The notes below the pieces were generated by a model that was not told where the DNA came from, made no database searches, and was given only the letters and a program-made list of their open reading frames with translations. 64,000 bases of DNA from Halosolutus gelatinilyticus (lineage in GTDB: Archaea; Halobacteriota; Halobacteria; Halobacteriales; Natrialbaceae), in NCBI RefSeq assembly GCF_023028105.1, contig NZ_CP095491.1, positions 992,001 through 1,056,000 of the forward strand, in the 5' to 3' direction. Of the stretch, positions 1 to 8,628 are shown piece by piece. The position numbers and the translations under genes are program-made. Within the stretch, counting starts at the first letter, position 1, and each line of letters starts with the position of its first letter.

Positions 1-1
1 T

Positions 2-115
2 CTGCAATGGGTTAATTATTCCGCCGTGGAGCGGATCGTGAGCGCGGTTCCGGTCGTCCCGGTCTCTGACGACGAACCGGCGATCGACAACCGAAAACGG
101 AAACTGGCTTACTGA
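2..115 (+). CDS. possible 3' end of an unidentified gene
   Basis: An open frame runs from the first bases of the window to a TGA at 113-115 and translates to 37 residues ending RKRKLAY. Most third positions are G or C, as in real genes here, and the end overlaps the convergent pan gene by 7 bases. The product is too short to assign to a family. The frame may instead be chance, because its first codons are AT-rich and atypical. Confidence 0.3.
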   Translation: MQWVNYSAVERIVSAVPVVPVSDDEPAIDNRKRKLAY

Positions 116-1341
116 TAGAAGTAGCCCGCCGAGGAGACCACGTCGCTCGAATCGTCGTCCTCGAGTTTCTCCACTGCATCGACGAAGTCGTGGTGGGTGA
201 CCTCGTCTCGATCGTTCCGGATGGCGAACATGCCGGCCTCGGTCGCGAGGCTCTCGATGTCGGCGCCCGAGTAGCCCTCGGTTTCGTCGGCGAGGGAGTC
301 GAAGTCGACGTCGTCGTCGACGCTCATGTTTCGAGTGTGGATCTGAAGGATCTGCTCGCGGCCGTCGCGGTCGGGTTCGGGCACCTCGATGAGGCGATCG
401 AAGCGGCCCGGTCGGAGGATGGCGCGATCGAGCATGTCGAAGCGGTTGGTCGCGGCGATGATGCGGATCTCGCCCCGGGCCTCGAAGCCGTCCATCTCGG
501 AGAGCAGTTGCATCATCGTCCGCTGAACCTCTGCGTCGCCCGACGTTTTGGATTCGGTGCGGGTGGTCGCGATCGCGTCGATCTCGTCGATAAAGATGAT
601 GGCGGGTTCGCGCCCGCGGGCCATCTCGAAGAGATCGCGGACGAGGCGCGAGCCCTCGCCGATGAACTTCCGGACGAGTTCGGAGCCGGCCATCTTGATG
701 AAGGTGGCGTCGGTCTGGTTGGCGACGGCCTTCGCGAGCATCGTCTTGCCCGTCCCCGGCGGGCCGTACAGCAGGACGCCGCTCGGCGGGTCGATGCCGA
801 CCTCCTCGAACATCTCCGGCTCGGACAGCGGCTGTTCGACGGCTTCCCGCACCTCGCGGACCTGGTCGTCGATGCCGCCGATGTCCTCGTAGCTCACGTC
901 GGGCCGTTCGGTGATCTCCATCGACTGTGCGCGCGCGTCGGTCTCGGTGGAGAGCACTGACTGGATCGCGAACGAATCGTTGACCGCGACGCGATCGCCG
1001 GGGTCGACGCGCTCGACGATGCGCGGGGAGACGTCGGTGAGCACTTCCTGGTTGTTGCCGTGCTGTTTGACGATGACCTCGTCATCGTCCATCACGTCCT
1101 CGACGGTCGCGAGGTACAGCGACGAGCTTTTGAGCGTCTCGTTTTCGCGTTCGACGCGGTCGACTCGCTCGCGGAGGCGATTTCGGCGTTCGGTGGCGTC
1201 GTCGAGTTGGTCGGACAGCTGCTCGTTGATCTCGACGAGATCCTCGTAGTGGCCCCGGAGCGCCTCGAGCCGCTCGTCGTCCGGAAGATCGGGATCGATA
1301 TCACGGTGTGGTCGATCGGGGATAGACGGGCTTCGAGACAT
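109..1341 (-). CDS. pan: proteasome-activating nucleotidase (PAN)
   Basis: This is the hexameric AAA+ ATPase that unfolds substrates and feeds them into the archaeal 20S proteasome in the cytoplasm. The 410-residue form starts at ATG 1339-1341; an upstream extension is possible but arginine-rich and not PAN-like. In order it has an N-terminal coiled coil (about 27-73), an OB-like region (75-135), Walker A GPPGTGKT at 193-200, Walker B with IIFIDEID at about 248-255, and the second region of homology (ATNR...RPGRFDR) at about 297-316. The last residues, FYQ, fit the C-terminal HbYX motif that docks into proteasome alpha-ring pockets and opens the gate. The length is normal for haloarchaeal PAN. 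No proteasome subunit gene lies nearby. Confidence 0.96.
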   Translation of the reverse strand: MSRSPSIPDRPHRDIDPDLPDDERLEALRGHYEDLVEINEQLSDQLDDATERRNRLRERVDRVERENETLKSSSLYLATVEDVMDDDEVIVKQHGNNQEVLTDVSPRIVERVDPGDRVAVNDSFAIQSVLSTETDARAQSMEITERPDVSYEDIGGIDDQVREVREAVEQPLSEPEMFEEVGIDPPSGVLLYGPPGTGKTMLAKAVANQTDATFIKMAGSELVRKFIGEGSRLVRDLFEMARGREPAIIFIDEIDAIATTRTESKTSGDAEVQRTMMQLLSEMDGFEARGEIRIIAATNRFDMLDRAILRPGRFDRLIEVPEPDRDGREQILQIHTRNMSVDDDVDFDSLADETEGYSGADIESLATEAGMFAIRNDRDEVTHHDFVDAVEKLEDDDSSDVVSSAGYFYQ

Positions 1342-1368
1342 CCTGACGTGCACGGATAAGTCCCCGAC

Positions 1369-1375
1369 GATAAAT
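1369..1375 (-). promoter_or_regulatory. TATA box of pan
   Basis: On the minus strand the sequence is ATTTATC, centred 31 bases upstream of the pan ATG. The same heptamer occurs at the same distance before acn (49357-49363). This spacing fits a near-leaderless haloarchaeal transcript. Confidence 0.6.
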
Positions 1376-1541
1376 GTGCCTTTGGGTCCCGGTTGGTTTT
1401 CCGCGATCGGTCGGGCGATCGGTCGACCGGAAGCGGCCGACCAGCGGGGGACGAAACCCGTCCCTCGGCGGCGTAAACCGCGGTTCCGTCCAGTTCGTGT
1501 ATTTCGAAAATCATTATAGTACGTCGGCACACATGACAAAT

Positions 1542-2009
1542 ATGACTCGGTTTCAGCGCCGCGCTACTCTGATCCTCGGAATCGGCCTTCTCGCCTCCGT
1601 CTTCGGGTTCGTCGCGTTTGCGGGGATCGATGGCCTTCGGCCGTCGACGATCAGCGGCGCGGTTCTCCTCGCCGGTGCAGGGGCGGCGGACGTCGCCTCG
1701 TACGCCCGCGACGAGTACCGGATCGCCGGTCGAACGGTGCGCTGGCGTCACCTGTACGCCGTCGGGACGGGGCTGCTCGCGATCGGACTGGTCGTCACGA
1801 CGCTCCCGACGATCGACTCGACGCCGGGACTGGGCGTCGCGACGCTTCTCGGCGCGTCGAGTCTGCTCTTTTTCAGCTACCAGGCGCTGGTCGACGGGCC
1901 GCACCTCGATCTCGACGCCGAGCCCTCGAAAACGCGGCTGCTCGTCGTCGCGCTCGCCGCGATCGGATGCGTGGGTCTGGGGGCAGTCGCCACCATCGTC
2001 CTCTCGTGA
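1542..2009 (+). CDS. small multi-pass membrane protein, unknown function
   Basis: The product has about 155 residues and four hydrophobic segments: near the N-terminus after an RFQRR basic start, around residues 35-55, 70-95 and 125-150. There are no catalytic motifs. ATG 1542 is preferred over ATG 1533 because an AT-rich box (cattata, about 1511-1517) lies roughly 27 bases upstream, as in leaderless haloarchaeal genes. It is divergent from pan. I do not recognise the family; it looks like one of the conserved haloarchaeal integral membrane proteins. Confidence 0.65.
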   Translation: MTRFQRRATLILGIGLLASVFGFVAFAGIDGLRPSTISGAVLLAGAGAADVASYARDEYRIAGRTVRWRHLYAVGTGLLAIGLVVTTLPTIDSTPGLGVATLLGASSLLFFSYQALVDGPHLDLDAEPSKTRLLVVALAAIGCVGLGAVATIVLS

Positions 2010-2025
2010 TCGGCGTCGGTGTCCT

Positions 2026-2290
2026 GTTACCGCAGTCGTCCTCGTCGATTACCGCTGGAGCGACCGGCTTCCGGACGCCGATTTGACCGCCTCGTTCGGT
2101 GCGGTAGTAATCGCCACGTTTCTGCTGGCCGTTCTCGGATGGTTCGTAGCCGTCCGTTCGATAGCGGCGACGGTCGGGTTCCCTCCTGAGGAAATCCGAG
2201 AACTATCCGCGAGACCAGCCGCCGGTACGGTGCCTGCTCGACCGCTCTCCGGCGGTATTGCGACCGGTTCCGACTATCCACGCGCCGTCC
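2026..2290 (+). other. possible remnant of a membrane-protein gene
   Basis: One plus-strand frame here lacks any nearby ATG or GTG but reads like genuine protein. It has a charged stretch, then a strongly hydrophobic segment (AVVIATFLLAVLGWFVAV), then a PPEEIRELSARP tail. GC at third positions is high. It lies in a different frame from the preceding gene. It may be a decayed gene or a frameshifted extension; it may also be chance, so confidence is low. Confidence 0.25.
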
Positions 2291-2299
2291 ACCTGGACG

Positions 2300-3313
2300 T
2301 TACTGCTCGATCGCGTCGACGCGGTGTTCGAAGAGTCGCTCGCCCGTGTCCTCGCACGTGACGGCGACGACGTCGTGCGACTGACAGCAGGATTCGACCG
2401 TCTCCTCGCTCATGACGACCTCGCCGCCGGAGGTCGGGCACGTCTCGAGGAACAGGCGGAGGCTGTTCAGGAGTTGCCCCTTCGTCTCGGAGCCGTACGA
2501 CTCCCAGTCGTCGTCGCGATCTTCGAGGGCTCGGGCGGCGGTCACGTCGGCGACGAGCGCGGCCTGCGAGGGCCACTTGCCGACGACCATGCCGTCCCGT
2601 TTCAGCACCCGGGCGTCGTCGTACCGCTCGATCTCGAAGGCGTCGTCGATCGAGTCCGGTTCGGTGCCGTCCTCGCCGTCGGCGGCCTCGAAGTCGTCGA
2701 AGCCGAACGCGCTCGCGGCGTCGCCGGCGTCGATCGCGTCGGCGTCGCCGGCGTCGATCTCGTCGGCCCAGACCGTCTCGAACGCCTCGGTGAGACAGAG
2801 GTCGTCGACGTCGTCGCAGGGTTCGACGACGTCGTGATCGAGGAAGTACGTCTCGGGGTCCGAAATCTGGACCGCCGCAGTCTCGGCGCGGGCTTCGTCG
2901 GCACCGCTCTCGCGACCGCCCTCGTCGAACGCCAGTTCGCGATCGTCTTCGGCGGCCGGCCGGCGACCGGCGCCCGACCCGCCGTCGATCGGGGACGGTT
3001 CGGCGGCGGGCGAGTCGATCGCTCCGAGACCGGATCGGATCTCGGGTTCAGATGGTTCCTTGCCGAACCAGCGCAGCACCTCCGGCGGCAGATACCGCTT
3101 GGTTAGCGTCGGCGTCCCCGGAACGAGGTAGCCCCGGAGGTAGATCAGCGCGACCGAGGCCGCGACGGCGATCGCGCCGGAGAGTTTCGACTTTCGTGCG
3201 ACGACGGCGCCGAGAACGCCCGCGATGACGAGGTTGACGACCGTACAGGCTTCGCACCGGTTCTCTCCGGTGTACTCCGGTTGGTGCAGCGCATCGACTA
3301 TTTCGTCTTTCAT
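2300..3313 (-). CDS. haloarchaeal membrane-anchored Cys-motif protein, unknown function
   Basis: The 337-residue protein has an N-terminal CEAC motif (about 19-22), one or two membrane segments at about 27-62, a long acidic low-complexity linker, and a soluble C-terminal domain from about residue 225. That domain ends with CPTSGG...SCC, a second possible metal site. The linker contains a duplicated DAIDAGDA block, encoded by a direct repeat near 2710-2760. The paired cysteine clusters suggest zinc or Fe-S binding, but no function can be assigned. Start at ATG 3311-3313. Confidence 0.7.
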   Translation of the reverse strand: MKDEIVDALHQPEYTGENRCEACTVVNLVIAGVLGAVVARKSKLSGAIAVAASVALIYLRGYLVPGTPTLTKRYLPPEVLRWFGKEPSEPEIRSGLGAIDSPAAEPSPIDGGSGAGRRPAAEDDRELAFDEGGRESGADEARAETAAVQISDPETYFLDHDVVEPCDDVDDLCLTEAFETVWADEIDAGDADAIDAGDAASAFGFDDFEAADGEDGTEPDSIDDAFEIERYDDARVLKRDGMVVGKWPSQAALVADVTAARALEDRDDDWESYGSETKGQLLNSLRLFLETCPTSGGEVVMSEETVESCCQSHDVVAVTCEDTGERLFEHRVDAIEQ

Positions 3314-3436
3314 TTGACCGTTAATTCAGGGCCAACTACCATCGTTTTTTCGGTGGGAGAACCGGGAAGCCGGTTCATCCCCTCGATGAACTCGTCGACT
3401 CGACGGGCAGGGAGAGCGCGGTAGGGACGCGATCGA

Positions 3437-5230
3437 TCAGTCGGTCAGGGACGCCATCTCCTCCAGTCGGTCGCCGTAGGTCGCAAGCGCCCGGTCGATC
3501 GGCTCGGACGTACTGACGTCGACGCCGGCGATCCGGAGGAGTTCGAGCGGGTACTCCCTGGAGCCGCGCCGGAGGAACTCGAGGTAGTCCTCGGCGGCTT
3601 TCTCGCCCTCGTCGCCGATGCGATCGACGATCGCGAGCGCGGCCGAGATGCCGGTGGCGTACTGATAGACGTAGAACGCCCGGTAGAAGTGGGGGATGCG
3701 CATCCACTCGCGGGCGATCCGATCGTCGACGGCGGCGGATTCGTAGTAGTCCTCCTTGAGACCGCGGTAGAGGTCGTCGAGCCGATCGGCAGTCAGCGGT
3801 TCGCCGTTCTCGTCGAGACGGTGAGCCTCGTGCTCGAACTCGGCGAACAGCGTCTGGCGGTAGAGCGTCGAGCGGACGCGTTCGAGGAACTCGTTTAAGA
3901 CGTGTTTCTTGAACTCCGGATCGTCGACCGTCTCGAGGAGGTGGTTCGTCAGCAGCGCCTCGTTGACCGTGCTGGCGACCTCGGCGACGAAGATCTCGTA
4001 GCCCGAGTAGACGTAGGGCTGTTCCTCCCTCGACAACTCGGAGTGCATCGAGTGACCGAGTTCGTGGGCCAGCGTGTACATCGAGGAGATGTCGTCCTGA
4101 TAGTTCATCAGGATGAACGGTTGGGTGTCGTACGTGCCGCCGGAGTAAGCGCCGGACTGTTTCCCCTCGTTCTCGTAGACGTCGACCCACTGGGAGTCGA
4201 GTCCCTCAGCCACACGGGACTGGTACTCCTCCCCCAGCGGGGCCAGCGAGTCGACGACGTACTCGGTCACCCGATCGTACTCGACTTCGGGTCCCTCGTC
4301 ACCGGTCAGCGGCATGTACACGTCCCACATTCGAAGCTCCTCGACGCCGAGCGCGTCCCGTTTGAGTTCGGCGTGGCGGTGAAGCTTGTCGAGGTTGTCG
4401 TGAACCGTCTCGACGAGGGTATCGTACACCTCGACGGGAACGTTGGGGCCGTCGAGCGCGGCTTCTCGCGCAGTATCGTAGTTGCGCGCTCGGGCCATCT
4501 TCACGTCGGCCTTGACGCTGTTCTTGTAGGACGCGGCGACCGTGTTCCGGACTGACTCCCACTCGTCGAAGTACCCCTCGTAGACTCGCTCCCGGAAGTC
4601 GCGATCGGGCCGTTTGAGCAGGTTGACGAAGTTACTCTGGGTGATCTCGACGGCCTCGCCGGAGGGATCCTCCACCGTCGGGAACGCCATGTCGGCGTTG
4701 GAGAGCATGTTGTACACCTCGCCCGTCGCGCCCGTCACCTCGCTCAGGTCGGCGAGCAGCGCCTCGACCTCGGCCGATCGGGTGTGGGGTTTCATCCGCA
4801 GGACGTCGTCGACGTAGTGGTCGTACGTTTCGAGGGAAGGATCCGCCTCGAGCATCGCCTCGAACTGCTCGCGAGTCAGCTCCTGGAGCTCCGGTTCGAT
4901 GAACGAGGCCGCGGAGTGGGCGTCGGCGGCGAGCGACTGCGCCCGCGCGCTCAGCGCCTGATAGTGCTGATCCGTCGTATCCTCGTCGCTGCGCATCCGG
5001 GCGTAGGCCACGACCGTCGACACCTCGCGCATGAGTTCGTCGCGCAACTCGAGCACCGAGCGGAGGGTCTCGGCGTCGTCCGTCGTCTGCCCCTCGAAGG
5101 CTGCGAGATCGTCGATCCGATCGGCGGCGGTCTCGTAGGCCTCCTCCCAGTCGTCGTCGCTCGCGTAGATGCTCTCGAGATCCCACGTGTATTCGTCGTC
5201 GATCTCGGAGCGTTCGGGAACGGAACTCAT
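3437..5230 (-). CDS. pepF: oligoendopeptidase F, M3 family metallopeptidase
   Basis: This is a cytoplasmic zinc peptidase that degrades short oligopeptides. The 597-residue protein has the M3 architecture: a helical N-terminal PepF domain (about 110-180) followed by the catalytic domain. The zinc motif HELGH is at about 389-393, and the third ligand, a glutamate in FVAEVAS, is near residue 417. A conserved GIS-type region with Tyr and His (IPHFYRAFYVYQYATG) lies near the C-terminus. The length matches bacterial PepF (about 600). The start is ATG 5228-5230, with an AT-rich box (gctttacc on the minus strand) about 30 bases upstream. It is divergently arranged with the GH16 gene. Confidence 0.94.
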   Translation of the reverse strand: MSSVPERSEIDDEYTWDLESIYASDDDWEEAYETAADRIDDLAAFEGQTTDDAETLRSVLELRDELMREVSTVVAYARMRSDEDTTDQHYQALSARAQSLAADAHSAASFIEPELQELTREQFEAMLEADPSLETYDHYVDDVLRMKPHTRSAEVEALLADLSEVTGATGEVYNMLSNADMAFPTVEDPSGEAVEITQSNFVNLLKRPDRDFRERVYEGYFDEWESVRNTVAASYKNSVKADVKMARARNYDTAREAALDGPNVPVEVYDTLVETVHDNLDKLHRHAELKRDALGVEELRMWDVYMPLTGDEGPEVEYDRVTEYVVDSLAPLGEEYQSRVAEGLDSQWVDVYENEGKQSGAYSGGTYDTQPFILMNYQDDISSMYTLAHELGHSMHSELSREEQPYVYSGYEIFVAEVASTVNEALLTNHLLETVDDPEFKKHVLNEFLERVRSTLYRQTLFAEFEHEAHRLDENGEPLTADRLDDLYRGLKEDYYESAAVDDRIAREWMRIPHFYRAFYVYQYATGISAALAIVDRIGDEGEKAAEDYLEFLRRGSREYPLELLRIAGVDVSTSEPIDRALATYGDRLEEMASLTD

Positions 5231-5558
5231 GGCCGTTGTTTAGAAATGCACGTGGTAAAGCTTGCCGAAGCGGCCCAACGCCTCGATAGAGCGCGACGTA
5301 CCGGCGGAACGTTCGGAGCGCCCGGCCAGTTGTTGCCCGCCTGGCCGGGCCATCAAGGCGCGTGCTGGCGGAGGGACGGCCGATCGGATCGCGGTTCGTC
5401 TCGGCGATCCCGAACCTGTGAGACTGCTGTTTCCGACCGGCCGGTGGCCGGAGACGCGTATTCTGAGATGTTCTATATGTATAGTTATATATAAACATTA
5501 ACTATCTCTGAGGGAAATTAATAGTTTCTGAGAGAGTAGCGGCCGGGAGAGATCGGTT
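5231..5558. other. divergent intergenic region with hairpin and AT-rich promoter
   Basis: No gene is seen in these 328 bases. A perfect 10-bp inverted repeat (gcccggccag at 5320-5329, ctggccgggc at 5341-5350, 11-base loop) could form a hairpin. The half nearer the glucanase is AT-rich (about 5470-5530), with a TATA-like ttaata at about 5518 and a gggag stretch 8-12 bases before ATG 5559 that may act as a ribosome-binding site. The block 5500-5535 also contains two similar copies of a ctctgag/tctgaga motif, possible regulator sites. Confidence 0.5.
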
Positions 5559-6908
5559 ATGCCACGACTCGATCGAGAGGCGAGCGAAACCGATGACGAA
5601 TCGAGAGCACCAGCCGACTCGCTGCAGCGGCGCGGGTTCCTGGGCGCGGCGGCCGCGGTCGCCGGAACCGGATTCGCGATTTCGACCGCGAGTGCAGCCC
5701 CCTACGCGCCGAACGAGATTCCCGGCCGCATCCAGGCCGAAAACTACGACACCGGCGGTCAGGGCGCCACGCACTACGACACCACGGACGGCAACGCCGG
5801 CGGCGCGTACCGCGACGACCACGTCGATATCGAGCCGTCGGTCGACGGCGGATACAACGTCGGCTGGATCCAGCCCGATGAGTGGCTCGAGTACACCGTC
5901 GACGTCCAGTCGTCGGGAACGTACGACCTCACGGCCTGCGTCGCGTCCCTCGAGTCGGGCGGTCAGTTCCACGTCGAGGTGGACGGGGCGAACGCGACGG
6001 GACCCGTCAGCTTCGGGGCGACCGGCGACTGGCACGCGTGGACGACGGTCGACGCGGGCAGCGTCGACTTCTCCGCGGGCGAACACGTGATCCGGGTCTA
6101 CTCGGAGGCCGCCGGGTGGAACCTCGACTGGCTCGAGTTCCGCGCCGACGGCGACGACGAGCTCGACGGTCGGTCTTGGACCCTGACGTGGAGCGACGAG
6201 TTCGACCAGGGATCCATCGACGACTCCGTCTGGTCGTACGACCTCGGAAACGGCCAGGCCGTGGGCGTCCCCGGGTGGGGCAACGAAGAATCGCAGTACT
6301 ACCAGCGCGAGAACTCGTGGATCGAAAATAATCGCCTTGTCATCGAAGCCCGGGAGGAACACGTCACCGACGAGTACGGCAGCTACGACTACACCTCGGC
6401 CCGAATGAAGACGATGGACGGCGTGAACAAACAGTACGGCCGCATCGACGTTCGGGCCCGGCTCCCCCAGGGCCAGGGGATCTGGCCCGCGATCTGGTCG
6501 CTCGGCAGCACCGGTACGTGGCCGGACAGCGGCGAGATCGACATCACGGAACTCGTCGGCCACGAGCCCTCGATCGTCCACGGCACCGTCCACGGTCCCG
6601 AGTATCTGGGCGAGGGTGGCATCAGCGGTAGCTACACCCTCCAGAACGGCACGTTCGCGGACGGCTTCCACGACTTCTCGATCGTCTGGGATCCCGACGA
6701 GATCACGTGGTTCGTCGACGGCGAGCAGTACCACACCGTCACCCGCGCCGAGATCGAAGGGGCCGGCAACACGTGGGTCTTCGACAAGCCGTTCTACATC
6801 CTCCTGAACGTCGCCGTCGGCGGCGAGTGGCCGGGGTACCCGGACCAGACGACGACGTTCCCCCAGCGCATGGAGGTCGAATACGTCCGGTTCTACGACG
6901 AAGCGTAG
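5559..6908 (+). CDS. Tat-exported GH16 endo-beta-glucanase with CBM6-like module
   Basis: This is a secreted glycoside hydrolase probably cutting beta-1,3 (or mixed beta-1,3-1,4) glucans. The 449 residues start with a twin-arginine signal (RRGFLGAAAAVAG, about 24-36, then an Ala-rich region ending near 47). A carbohydrate-binding module of CBM6 type follows at about 50-195 (opening with IQAENYD), then a GH16 domain at about 205-449. The catalytic GEIDITELVG at 325-334 gives Glu326 as nucleophile, Asp328 as helper and Glu331 as acid/base. GQGIWPAIW and WHDF-like elements also fit the family. Export by Tat is usual for haloarchaeal enzymes that fold before secretion. Exact substrate specificity cannot be read from sequence. 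Confidence 0.92.
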   Translation: MPRLDREASETDDESRAPADSLQRRGFLGAAAAVAGTGFAISTASAAPYAPNEIPGRIQAENYDTGGQGATHYDTTDGNAGGAYRDDHVDIEPSVDGGYNVGWIQPDEWLEYTVDVQSSGTYDLTACVASLESGGQFHVEVDGANATGPVSFGATGDWHAWTTVDAGSVDFSAGEHVIRVYSEAAGWNLDWLEFRADGDDELDGRSWTLTWSDEFDQGSIDDSVWSYDLGNGQAVGVPGWGNEESQYYQRENSWIENNRLVIEAREEHVTDEYGSYDYTSARMKTMDGVNKQYGRIDVRARLPQGQGIWPAIWSLGSTGTWPDSGEIDITELVGHEPSIVHGTVHGPEYLGEGGISGSYTLQNGTFADGFHDFSIVWDPDEITWFVDGEQYHTVTRAEIEGAGNTWVFDKPFYILLNVAVGGEWPGYPDQTTTFPQRMEVEYVRFYDEA

Positions 6909-7013
6909 GCTGACCGCGGACGGCGCACGTCGCCCGGGATGGCGACGCGGAACGGCCTCGCCGATCGTCGGTCACACCGGAGCTTTTGCCGCTCGGGACG
7001 TGAATGGGGACGT

Positions 7014-8483
7014 ATGGACGACCGCGGATCACTGGTCAGCATCGAGCGCGCGCTCGGTCGAGCGTGGACCGACGACCGCCCGTGGAACCTCCTGACGCGC
7101 CTGACCGAACTCCCCCACAGGATGGGAGGCTCGCCGTTCGAACGGCAGGCGGCGGAACTCGTTCGCGACGCTCTCGTTGACGCGGGGGTCGCGAACGTCC
7201 GCTTCGAGGAGTTTCCGATGCAGTATTGGGAGCGGGGAACGGCCGAGTTCGCCGTCCTGAGCGACGTATCTGCGGTGGATGCTGATTCCGCCGGCACAGC
7301 GTCCGGAGGCGTCGATAGATCGTTCGAGGCGATCGCGCTGCCCTACTCGCCGGCGGGTGACGTCGAGGGGCCGCTGGTCGACGTCGGCTACGGGACGCCG
7401 GAAGAGATCGACGAGACCAGTGTCAAGGGCGCCATCGCGGTCGCGAACACGACGACGCCCCCCGAAAAGCGGTTCGTCCACCGGATGGAGAAGTTCGGCC
7501 ACGCCGTCGCCGCCGGCGCGAAGGCGTTCATCTTCGGGAACCACGTCCCCGGACAGCTGCCGCCGACGGGCGCGCTGCGGTTCGACGCCGAGGCGGCGAT
7601 TCCCGGCGTCGGCGTCAGCGCCGAGACCTACGACTGGCTCACCGACTACGCCGATCGCGGCGCGCGCGCGCGGCTTCGCGTCGACGCCGATACCAGGGAG
7701 GGATCGAGCCAGAACGTGATCGGGACGATCGGGGCCGATCGAACCCGGAGCGCGGGTGCGAGCGACGAGGGCGACGCTGACGCGGCCGACGAGGGGACCG
7801 ACGCATCCGGCGGCGACGGAGAAATCCTCGTGGTAGCCCACTACGACGGCCACGACATCTCCGAGGCCGCGCTCGACAACGGCTGCGGGGTCGCGACCGT
7901 CGTCGGCGCCGCGCGCATCCTCGCGGCGATCGAGGACGATCTCGCGCGCCCGGTCAGGATCGCCGCCGTCGGCTGCGAGGAACTCGGGCTCATGGGCGCC
8001 GAGGCGCTCGCGGATGACCTCGATCTCGACTCGATTGGCGCGGTGGTCAACGTCGACGGCGCCGGACGATTCCGAAACCTGCGAGCGCTCTCGCACGGCT
8101 CCGAGTTCCTCGCGGACCTCGCCGACCGCGTCGCCGACGAGGCTGGCCAGCCGCTCGGTCGCGACCCCGACCCGCACCCGTTCAGCGACCACTGGCCGTC
8201 CCTCCGAGCCGGCGTGCCCGCGCTGCAACTGCACAGCGAGCCGCCGGCGGGACGCGAGCGCGGCCGCGGCTGGGGGCACACCGGCGCGGACACGCGAGAC
8301 AAAGTCGACCCGCGGAACCTGCGCGAACACGCGATACTGACGGCGCTGCTCGTACGGGGACTCTCGACGGCCGACGTGCCGCCGATCGACGAGGTCGACC
8401 TCCGAGAGCGGCTTCGGGAGCAGGATTACGAGCCGGGAATGCGGGCGGCCGGGATCTGGCCGCCCGCGTGGGACGACGAGTGA
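7014..8483 (+). CDS. M28-family zinc peptidase with PA domain
   Basis: This is an aminopeptidase-type zinc peptidase of 489 residues from ATG 7014; an upstream ATG at 6939 would add an unlikely arginine-rich tail. A protease-associated (PA) insert lies at about 90-235. The M28 core follows with VVAHYDGHD (first zinc His), LDNGCG (bridging Asp), CEELG (catalytic and metal Glu), NVDGAG (metal Asp) and a late WGHTGADTRDKVDP His. An acidic Asp/Ala-rich loop of about 25 residues precedes the core. No signal peptide is visible, so the enzyme is probably cytoplasmic. Its substrate is unknown. Confidence 0.87.
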   Translation: MDDRGSLVSIERALGRAWTDDRPWNLLTRLTELPHRMGGSPFERQAAELVRDALVDAGVANVRFEEFPMQYWERGTAEFAVLSDVSAVDADSAGTASGGVDRSFEAIALPYSPAGDVEGPLVDVGYGTPEEIDETSVKGAIAVANTTTPPEKRFVHRMEKFGHAVAAGAKAFIFGNHVPGQLPPTGALRFDAEAAIPGVGVSAETYDWLTDYADRGARARLRVDADTREGSSQNVIGTIGADRTRSAGASDEGDADAADEGTDASGGDGEILVVAHYDGHDISEAALDNGCGVATVVGAARILAAIEDDLARPVRIAAVGCEELGLMGAEALADDLDLDSIGAVVNVDGAGRFRNLRALSHGSEFLADLADRVADEAGQPLGRDPDPHPFSDHWPSLRAGVPALQLHSEPPAGRERGRGWGHTGADTRDKVDPRNLREHAILTALLVRGLSTADVPPIDEVDLRERLREQDYEPGMRAAGIWPPAWDDE

Positions 8484-8628
8484 CCGCTTCCGGACGCGAG
8501 GATCGGCGAGCCGGGCGGCGCGCAGGCGCGGACGCTCTCCGACGGTATCGGACTATATAGCGCTCCCGAGAGGCAATATAAACACGAATACGTTCGGACG
8601 GTGAGCGTGGCATCAATAGCGGTCGCCG

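Noticed and set aside
1374-1541. Longer start for the membrane protein at 1542
   Set aside because: The extension overlaps the pan promoter and adds a polar Arg/Ser-rich piece unlike the hydrophobic protein.
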